Source: an uncultured Anaerolineae bacterium
GTDB lineage: Bacteria; Chloroflexota; Anaerolineae; J036; Brachytrichaceae
Length of the DNA: 50,746 bases
Direction: 5' to 3'
Assembly: GCA_937927775.1 (NCBI GenBank)
Contig: CALBEF010000025.1
Span: forward strand, 1 to 50,746
Translations under genes and position numbers: made by a program
Shown here: positions 45,119-50,746 of the stretch, one piece after another
How positions within the stretch are numbered: position 1 is the stretch's first letter
How the letters are laid out: each line of letters opens with the position of its first letter
The notes under the pieces: generated by a model
What the model was told of the DNA's origin: nothing
Database searches by the model: none
Seen by the model: only the letters and a program-made list of their open reading frames with translations

Positions 45119-45994
45119 TCAATAATCGACGATGAAGCGGAACTCGGCCTGGCCGAACGTCAGCACATCGTTGCCGCGAATCTCCGCATCGCGCGCGCGA
45201 CGCTGGTTGACGAATGTGCCGAACGTGTCGTCGTGGGCGTGCAAATAGAACCGCCCCTGATAGTATTCGATGCTGGCATGGTTGCCCGACACCGATCGAT
45301 GCTCCAGCGCAATTTCCAGGTTGGGCGCGTCCCGGCCAATGCGGTTGAGTTTGCGCAGCGAGACGCTATGCTCTTTGCCGGTTGTCACCTCGACCAGGCG
45401 CGCGCGTTTGGGTTCGGTCGGGCGTTCCATTTCGGCGTCGCATTTGGGGCAGCGCGCCCGCGCCAGGTCCAGATTGCCGCCGCAGGTCGGGCACTTCACC
45501 GCCGGCAACTTCGGCAGCGCCGGCACCGGCTCCGCAAACAGGCTCGCCGCCGCCTGCGTGCCCAGTAGCGCGCTGAAAGCCAGCAGGGCGAAAGCCGAGA
45601 CGCCGGAGGCTGTCACCATCAGCGTTGTGGGCGCCGACATTCTGCCGGCCGGGATATACATGATGATGCCCGCAGTGAGCGCGGCGAGACACGCCCCAAT
45701 AATGGCATTCGACGCGATGCCGATCAATCTCGCCCAGCCGCGCAATGCCATCAGCCCCGCGCCGACGAACACCATGTAGGCGCCGGTGATCAGGCCGGCC
45801 AGAATCGCCACGATCGACGGCGGCGCCCCCAGCACCGGCTGCAACGCCGCCTCGATCTGTGGCAGGTCTCCCAGGGCAAACTGGCGCAGTTGATCCGGCG
45901 CGGCCACGGACAGACCCGACGCCAGCGCGACCGCCGCCCCGGTCAAGATCCACATCGCGCCCATCAGGCGATGCGCAAATTGCACGATGACCAT
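45119..45994 (-). CDS. Four-helix membrane protein with zinc ribbon and FHA domain
   Basis: A 291-residue protein. Four hydrophobic helices (residues about 10-160) precede a rubredoxin-like zinc ribbon (CPTCGGNLDLARARCPKC, two C-x-x-C pairs). A C-terminal FHA domain follows (LNRIGRDAPNLEIALEHRSVSGNHASIEYYQGRFYLHA), with the canonical R, S-G-N-H and G-T-F-V-N core. The ATG at 45994 fits the first helix; a GTG at 46021 in the same frame is possible, with AAAGGGA lying 12 bases before the ATG. The ribbon plus FHA arrangement suggests an adaptor that brings a phosphoprotein to the membrane. Neighbours are the kinase upstream and the double-FHA gene downstream. Confidence 0.85.
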   Translation of the reverse strand: MVIVQFAHRLMGAMWILTGAAVALASGLSVAAPDQLRQFALGDLPQIEAALQPVLGAPPSIVAILAGLITGAYMVFVGAGLMALRGWARLIGIASNAIIGACLAALTAGIIMYIPAGRMSAPTTLMVTASGVSAFALLAFSALLGTQAAASLFAEPVPALPKLPAVKCPTCGGNLDLARARCPKCDAEMERPTEPKRARLVEVTTGKEHSVSLRKLNRIGRDAPNLEIALEHRSVSGNHASIEYYQGRFYLHAHDDTFGTFVNQRRARDAEIRGNDVLTFGQAEFRFIVDY

Positions 45995-46040
45995 GCTTGC
46001 TTGAATCCCTTTCTCGTTCACGCAGACTTCGTCCGAAGTG

Positions 46041-48017
46041 TCACTGCCCGGCCGCAGTGGGGGCCGGCGTGGGCGTGACGGTGGGCGTCGGCGCCGGTGT
46101 CTGGGTGGGGGTAAGTTGCGGCCCGCTCAGCCGCGCGATCGCCAGCCCGTCGATGGCGACTTCGTAGCGCGCCGGCTGCGCATTCTCCACATCCAGTCGC
46201 ACGCTCAAAATGCCCGACTCTGTCAGTTCGTAGCCGCCAATGCTGACCCACTGGCCGTAGCTGGCCTGGTGATCGATCACGCTGCTCCCGGCGAAGGGCA
46301 ACAGCAGACGCCCGTCCAGTCGCACCTCGTATGGAACGGTGATTGCAATAAAGGGCCGCACGAGCGGGTCCGGCGGGCGCCAGGGCCGGTAAATGAAAAG
46401 TTCGTAGAAGCCGGGCGCCAGCGGTTTATCCATCGTCCAGATGATATTGGCCGTCACACCGGCGCGGATGGTGACGAAGCCTGATCCGTAGTCTCCGGCA
46501 TCCATGTAATCCAGGCGTGTCCACGTCACCTTGCCGGCTTCGCTGTCCATGGGCGGATCGAGGGTCAGCCCAGGGCTGCTATCGTCGATCCAGTAATCCA
46601 TTCGGCGACCATCGGGCAGCCGCCGCAGCCGGCCGGGGATGAAGTTGAAGATGGTGCCCGCGTTGTCCGTCGGCGCGATTGTCGGCGTTGTTGTCGGCGT
46701 CATCGCCTCTGTCACGATTGCCGCCGGCGCGGTGTAGGTGGTCTGCGGCATGGGCGTGCCGCGCAACAGGTTGGCGACACTCCTGGCAGCCGAGGCGGGC
46801 GCCGGCTCCAACTGACTTGCGCGCAGGTCGAGCACCAGCGGCAGCGCCAGCGTTGCGGTTGCCAGCGCGCCGGCTGCCATGCCCATGACGAGCAGGAGGA
46901 CTGCCAGCGCAATCACCCCGCCGCGCCGGCCCTGCGAGCGGGCAGCCGGTTGCGGTTGCCGGCCTGCAACCGGGCTGGCGGCGCCGCCGGCCGGCCGGAG
47001 TTGGAATGCGCTGGGCCGGCTGCGCGCTGCTCTGGCTTTGCCGCCGCTTTCCGCGCGCAAATTGACGCGTGTCTCGTCCACCTCGCCGCGCGTTGTCGCG
47101 CCGCGCCCCGCTGCGCTGCGTCCTGTGGCGCGTGGCGTCGCGTCGGGCGCGTCTGCCGGCGTGAGATTGGGAATGCTGGAGCGTTGGGCTGAGGCGCCGC
47201 CTCGACCATGCGGGGACAGCCGGGCGAGCAGCGTGTCATAGCCCGGACGCTTGCGCGGATCTTTGGACAGCATCTGTTCCACGGCATCGCATACGTCCGT
47301 CGGCGCGCCCGCAGCCGCCACGACGTTCATATCCGGTTTGGATTCAAGATGCATGCGCATCGTGTTCTCCAGCGAATCGGACACGAACGGGGGCTGTCCG
47401 GTCAGCATCTCGTAGAACACGCATCCCAGCGCGTAGACATCGCTGGGCTGATCGGGCTGTTGTCCGCGCCAGACCTCCGGCGCGACGTAGGCGGCCGTGC
47501 CGGCCAGCAATCCTTCTTTCGTCAGGCGCGACGTGGCGGCGTCCCGCGCAATGCCGAAGTCGAGCAGCTTCACGGTTCCGTCGGGCAGCAGCCGGATGTT
47601 TTCCGGTTTAATGTCGCGGTGAACCAGGCCGGCGGCGGCCGCAGCCTTGAGCGCGTCGGCGATCTGCGCGACGATATCCACCGCATCGGGGACCGGCAAT
47701 CGGCCCTGCCGGCTCAGCACGGTGCTCAGGTCGTTGCCGGCCAGGTAATCCATGACCAGGTAATAGTGGCCATCCACCTTGCCGGAGGCGCGCAGGCCGA
47801 CGATGTTCGGATGCTTTGGCAGTTTGCGCAACGCCTGCGCTTCACGCTCGAAGCGGGCTACTGCCGTCGGGTCGCGGCTGGCCTTGTCCAGCAGCACCTT
47901 CACGGCGACCGGCTCGTTGAGGTGCGTGTCCAGGCCGAGATAGACTGTGGCAAATCCGCCGCTGCCCACCTCTTCCAGCAGCCTGAATCGTCCGAGTGTC
48001 TTGCCGACAATGCTCAT
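46041..48017 (-). CDS. Membrane Ser/Thr protein kinase (PknB-like) with an outer beta-rich domain
   Basis: A 658-residue Hanks-type kinase. The glycine loop is GSGGFATVY (18-26), and the ATP lysine is K40 (VAVK). The catalytic loop is HRDIKPEN (133-140), DFG is at 153-155, and the activation segment ends GTAAYVAPE. A basic/Thr-rich juxtamembrane linker contains VDETRVNLR, a possible autophosphorylation and FHA docking site. One transmembrane helix (about residues 375-400) leads to an outer part with a beta-rich domain of about 150 residues (YWIDDSSPG ... DYGSGFVTI ... VAIDGLAIARL) in place of PASTA repeats, then a Thr/Pro tail. The domain resembles carbohydrate- or golvesin-type modules, with low certainty. 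The ATG at 48017 lacks a ribosome-binding site. Confidence 0.92.
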   Translation of the reverse strand: MSIVGKTLGRFRLLEEVGSGGFATVYLGLDTHLNEPVAVKVLLDKASRDPTAVARFEREAQALRKLPKHPNIVGLRASGKVDGHYYLVMDYLAGNDLSTVLSRQGRLPVPDAVDIVAQIADALKAAAAAGLVHRDIKPENIRLLPDGTVKLLDFGIARDAATSRLTKEGLLAGTAAYVAPEVWRGQQPDQPSDVYALGCVFYEMLTGQPPFVSDSLENTMRMHLESKPDMNVVAAAGAPTDVCDAVEQMLSKDPRKRPGYDTLLARLSPHGRGGASAQRSSIPNLTPADAPDATPRATGRSAAGRGATTRGEVDETRVNLRAESGGKARAARSRPSAFQLRPAGGAASPVAGRQPQPAARSQGRRGGVIALAVLLLVMGMAAGALATATLALPLVLDLRASQLEPAPASAARSVANLLRGTPMPQTTYTAPAAIVTEAMTPTTTPTIAPTDNAGTIFNFIPGRLRRLPDGRRMDYWIDDSSPGLTLDPPMDSEAGKVTWTRLDYMDAGDYGSGFVTIRAGVTANIIWTMDKPLAPGFYELFIYRPWRPPDPLVRPFIAITVPYEVRLDGRLLLPFAGSSVIDHQASYGQWVSIGGYELTESGILSVRLDVENAQPARYEVAIDGLAIARLSGPQLTPTQTPAPTPTVTPTPAPTAAGQ

Positions 48018-48067
48018 GTCGTGGCGATAGATTGCTCTGATTCGCGCGCTGCGCGCTTGTTGCGCGC

Positions 48068-49801
48068 TCACCGTTGTGCCTGTGACACTTCGGGTTTGAA
48101 GTCGCCTGGGATCGCGCCTGTGCCCTGCCAGCGGATGAACAGCCGAACCGGAAACTTGCCCGGCTGAACCGGCGTCGCCGGCTCCAGCGCAAGCAGCACG
48201 GTCAGCCGGCTGCGCATACGCAGGGCCGGCTTGGACGGCAGGCCGAATGTGCCCAGGCTCCACGTGTTCACGTCGCCGCCCGCTTGCGTGTCTGCCTCGG
48301 CCAGCGCCTCTATCTTAACCTGTTCCTCGCGGTTGAAGTTCACCTGCGGCGCCAGTTCGATGCGCGCGACCTGCTCCGGCGCGCCAGCGTCGAGCAGCAT
48401 GTCGAACGTGGTTGGCTGGATCAAGCTGGCATTGGTGCGAAAAGTGAGCGTGATCGTCGTCGGGGCGTCGGGCCGGGTCTGCTCTGTGATCGCGCTGAGA
48501 TGGGTGAACGTGATCAACGGCGCCTGCGGCGCGATGGAAACGGAAAATGTGACCTGCCGGGCCGGCGCGCCTTCGGACGAAGTCCGCGTGGGCTGCGCTG
48601 CCGAGAGCGCCGGCGCGACTGTGCCGGTCTGGGTCTGAGCGGGTGACGGACTTGCCGCCGGGGTCGCTTCATCTGCGTTGCGCCGCATTGACGAGGTAAA
48701 GATGAAGACCTCTGCCAGCAGCGCAATCGCAAGAATGATGATCGGGATTGCTTCGCGCCAGCCCACGATGAATTGACGCGCCGGCTTCGCGTCCAGGGCT
48801 GGGAGATGGTCGCTGGTCTGTTCGAGATCCTCGCCCGCCGACGGCTTGTTCATCGTCTCGGTGTTGGATCGGCCAGTGTTCGGTGTCCGCAGGGGTTGCC
48901 TGTCTGGTGTTGGCGCGTCGTCGTCACTCAGCGGCGCGTGGACGATCCGGCTCACATGCGCCACCACCGCTGTCGCGTTGTCGAAGCCGCCCACGGCGTT
49001 CGCGGCTTCGACCAGCAACTCAGCGGCGGCCTGGGGGGTTGCGCGATGGGTTTGCAGAATGTAACGCATCTGGTCTTCGGGCACGTAGCCGCACACGCCG
49101 TCCGAGCAAAGCAGGATGACATCATCAGGCTGGAGCGTCAGTGGGCCGGAGATATCGGCCTGCACGCGCGCGCCCATACCCAGCGCGCGGGTGACGACGC
49201 TGCGCAATTCGCTTTCCCTCGCTTCCGCTTCGGTAATCAGCCCCTGGCGCAGTTGCTCGCTCACCAGCGAATGGTCGCGGGTGAGGGCCTCGAGCGCCTC
49301 GCCGCGCAAGAGATAGGCCCGGCTGTCGCCGACATGAGCAATGTACAACTGGTCGTCGCGCACAGCGGCGCAGACCAGGGTTGTGCCGATGATCTCCAGG
49401 CCCAGTTCCTGTCCACGCCGGCACACGGCCGCGTTGGCCAGGGAGACGCCCTCTTGCAGGACGGCGGCCAGATCTTCTGCGTCGCTGGCAGCATAGTGCT
49501 GGACGAGTGTTTCGACGGCGATCTGACTGGCGACTTCGCCGGCTGCGTATCCGCCCATGCCGTCGGCCACGGCAAACAACCAGCCCCGCCGGGGATGCAG
49601 GCCGTCTTCCGCGTCCGGCATGAAGCACATCAGGCTATCCTGGTTCTGATCGCGCTCTCGGCCGACATCGCTCTGACTGCCGACGGTCACGATGGCGATG
49701 GGGCGGGTAGTGCTCATGGGCAGGGAAAGGGGGATGGGTGTTTCGCCGGCGGACGGGCTGCGCTGTGCCGGCGCGGTCTCGGAGGTGTGGTGTTCATCCA
49801 T
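48068..49801 (-). CDS. PP2C-type Ser/Thr phosphatase with membrane anchor and outer domain
   Basis: A 577-residue protein. The PP2C domain (about 35-285) has RERDQNQDS, the metal site ADGMGG (79-84), IIGTTLVCAAV, HVGDSRAYLL, LCSDGV and GGFDNATAVV. A linker is followed by one transmembrane helix (IPIIILAIALLAEVFIF) and then about 200 residues of outer, beta-rich sequence with no recognised family. PP2C proteins with a large outer domain are less usual than soluble PrpC/PstP. It should reverse the neighbouring kinase. The ATG at 49801 overlaps the FHA gene by 8 bp; the ATG at 49717 (MSTTRPIAIV) is an alternative closer to the domain. Confidence 0.9.
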   Translation of the reverse strand: MDEHHTSETAPAQRSPSAGETPIPLSLPMSTTRPIAIVTVGSQSDVGRERDQNQDSLMCFMPDAEDGLHPRRGWLFAVADGMGGYAAGEVASQIAVETLVQHYAASDAEDLAAVLQEGVSLANAAVCRRGQELGLEIIGTTLVCAAVRDDQLYIAHVGDSRAYLLRGEALEALTRDHSLVSEQLRQGLITEAEARESELRSVVTRALGMGARVQADISGPLTLQPDDVILLCSDGVCGYVPEDQMRYILQTHRATPQAAAELLVEAANAVGGFDNATAVVAHVSRIVHAPLSDDDAPTPDRQPLRTPNTGRSNTETMNKPSAGEDLEQTSDHLPALDAKPARQFIVGWREAIPIIILAIALLAEVFIFTSSMRRNADEATPAASPSPAQTQTGTVAPALSAAQPTRTSSEGAPARQVTFSVSIAPQAPLITFTHLSAITEQTRPDAPTTITLTFRTNASLIQPTTFDMLLDAGAPEQVARIELAPQVNFNREEQVKIEALAEADTQAGGDVNTWSLGTFGLPSKPALRMRSRLTVLLALEPATPVQPGKFPVRLFIRWQGTGAIPGDFKPEVSQAQR

Positions 49802-50744
49802 CCTGGGCGCGGCGGATGGTGAGGGCGCGTCCCTCAATCATGAGCAGGTCGCCGTCCTTCAGCCGATGAGGTTGCCCTTTGCGCAGCGGCTTGCCGTTCA
49901 GCAGCGTGCCGTTCTCGCTGTTGTCGGTGACGGTCCAGGTGTCGTCGTCGAGGAAGATGCGCGCGTGCTTGCGCGACACGAACCGCTCCGGGTCGGGCAG
50001 GGGCACGCCCGGCGGCGGGTCATCTTTGGAAGGCCGGCCGATCCAGTGCGTGCCGTTGGGCAACTCGAACACTTCGACCTGGCCCTGATATACGACTTCG
50101 ACGGTGACAATTCTGCGCGGGCGCCGGGTTGGGCTGATGCGCGTCACATCGCGCCCGGCGTCTCGCCCAGTTTCGGAATTGCTCTCTGCCGGCTCCCGCG
50201 TATCCTGAGCCGGCTGGCCTGGAGCACCCGTCTCTGTCCGGCGGTGGGGTTCGGGGCTGTCGGCAACTGGCCGAACCGGGCTATCGGCGCTCGGGGCCGG
50301 CCCGGCGTGTTCGCGTTCGTTCTCGATCAGCTCGGTCGGGCGTCGCCCCCGGCGCGCCGGAGGCGGGGGAGGCGGCGGCTGAGGTGGCTCATGCTGGCCG
50401 GCGCCGGCTGTGTCGAGCAATTCGGTCTTGTTGCGCCGAGGCGTGGCGGCAGCGCGGCGGAACACGGTCATGGCCGGGTCTGCGCGGCTGGCCGGCTGGG
50501 CCGGGCCGAGGGCCGCACCATCCTCCGCGCTATCGCCGATGGCCGGCGCGCGCCCTTCTGCCAGCGCCTGCAAATAGTCGCGCCGGCTGATCGGGTTGGC
50601 CAGAACGCGAAAGGCTTCTTCCACAGCGCGCAGCCGGGCCGGATCGTTGCTGTATACAGCGCGCAGATGACGGTAGGCGTCGCCGATCTGCACATCGTTT
50701 GCGTTGCGCGGCAGCCGGAGCACGTCAAACCAGGTGTTTCCCAT
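49794..50744 (-). CDS. J-domain-like protein with C-terminal FHA domain
   Basis: A 316-residue protein reaching the window edge; the ATG at 50744 looks like the true start but upstream sequence is cut off. The N-terminus (WFDVLRLPRNANDVQIGDAYRHLR ... VEEAFRVLANPISRRDYL, 5-60) has the helix pattern of a DnaJ J-domain. The essential HPD tripeptide is replaced by the NDP of YSNDPARL and the loop is short, so Hsp70 stimulation is unlikely. A disordered middle carries two similar motifs, KTELLDT and PTELIEN. The FHA domain (IGRPSKDD ... RFVSRKHARIFLDDDTWTVTDNSENGTLLNGKPL) is canonical. It is first in the visible cluster and overlaps the phosphatase gene. Confidence 0.85.
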   Translation of the reverse strand: MGNTWFDVLRLPRNANDVQIGDAYRHLRAVYSNDPARLRAVEEAFRVLANPISRRDYLQALAEGRAPAIGDSAEDGAALGPAQPASRADPAMTVFRRAAATPRRNKTELLDTAGAGQHEPPQPPPPPPPARRGRRPTELIENEREHAGPAPSADSPVRPVADSPEPHRRTETGAPGQPAQDTREPAESNSETGRDAGRDVTRISPTRRPRRIVTVEVVYQGQVEVFELPNGTHWIGRPSKDDPPPGVPLPDPERFVSRKHARIFLDDDTWTVTDNSENGTLLNGKPLRKGQPHRLKDGDLLMIEGRALTIRRAQDG

Positions 50745-50746
50745 CG

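Noticed and set aside
35882..50744. Type VI secretion regulatory genes (PpkA/PppA/Fha-like)
   Set aside because: No Tss sheath, Hcp, VgrG, ClpV or TssJLM homologue is present, and the tubulin-like and VWA proteins do not belong to that system.

Overview
The window is GC-rich, about 50.7 kb, and densely coded on both strands. The gene content fits a member of the Chloroflexota (Anaerolineae-like). The indications are a red-type form IC RuBisCO operon with CbbX and a phosphoribulokinase, a TrmI-type tRNA methyltransferase, a COG3375-type GNAT protein, a combined mreBCD-mrdA-minCDE-rodA block, and large tubulin-like proteins encoded beside VWA/FHA proteins. This placement is inference from gene content; no rRNA gene is present to confirm it.

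Layout. 1-0.2 kb: 3' end of an HD-GYP gene. 0.3-5.3 kb (minus): a catabolic operon with an enolase-superfamily enzyme, a creatininase-family amidohydrolase, an NAD-dependent epimerase/dehydratase, a beta-propeller glycosidase-like protein and a PfkB sugar kinase. 5.5-7.7 kb (plus): an M19 dipeptidase and a D-threonine-aldolase-like PLP enzyme. 7.8 kb: tRNA-Cys. 8-11.1 kb: a family 2 glycosyltransferase, a divergent Amt-like membrane protein that has lost both pore histidines, and rsfS, which appears to start at ATA. 11.1-19.2 kb (minus): mreB-mreC-mreD-mrdA-minC-minD-minE-rodA, which sets rod shape and division-site placement. 19.3-28.6 kb: housekeeping genes (proC, two MDR dehydrogenases, trmI, trpB, trpC-trpF, a phosphoesterase, a GNAT protein, a histidine phosphatase). 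28.6-31.2 kb: sbcC. 31.5-35.3 kb (plus): cbbL-cbbS-cbbX-prk, the two signature Calvin-cycle enzymes plus the RuBisCO activase, behind a 5' hairpin. 35.4 kb: an OsmC-family protein.

35.9-50.7 kb (minus) is the most unusual region. Eight consecutive same-strand genes encode a J-like-domain/FHA protein, a membrane PP2C phosphatase with an outer domain, a membrane Ser/Thr kinase with an outer domain, a four-helix membrane protein with zinc ribbon and FHA, a membrane protein with two FHA domains, a secreted-side VWA protein with a cytoplasmic FHA domain, a tubulin/FtsZ-superfamily GTPase (GGTGSG signature), and a second tubulin-like protein that has lost the GTP loop and gained two membrane segments. 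I read it as a phospho-threonine-controlled, membrane-attached tubulin-like machine. It resembles, but is more elaborate than, the tubulin-like/VWA systems predicted to act in membrane remodelling.

A second theme is a family of 7-8 bp tandem repeats. They fill several intergenic spacers, often starting at a stop codon and running to within a few bases of the next start codon with no Shine-Dalgarno sequence. Two copies lie in frame inside trpB and trpF. Two other small dispersed elements occur: ACCACAAAG...CTTTGTGGT inverted repeats, and GGACGAA-TCCGCG hairpins concentrated in the kinase/FHA cluster.
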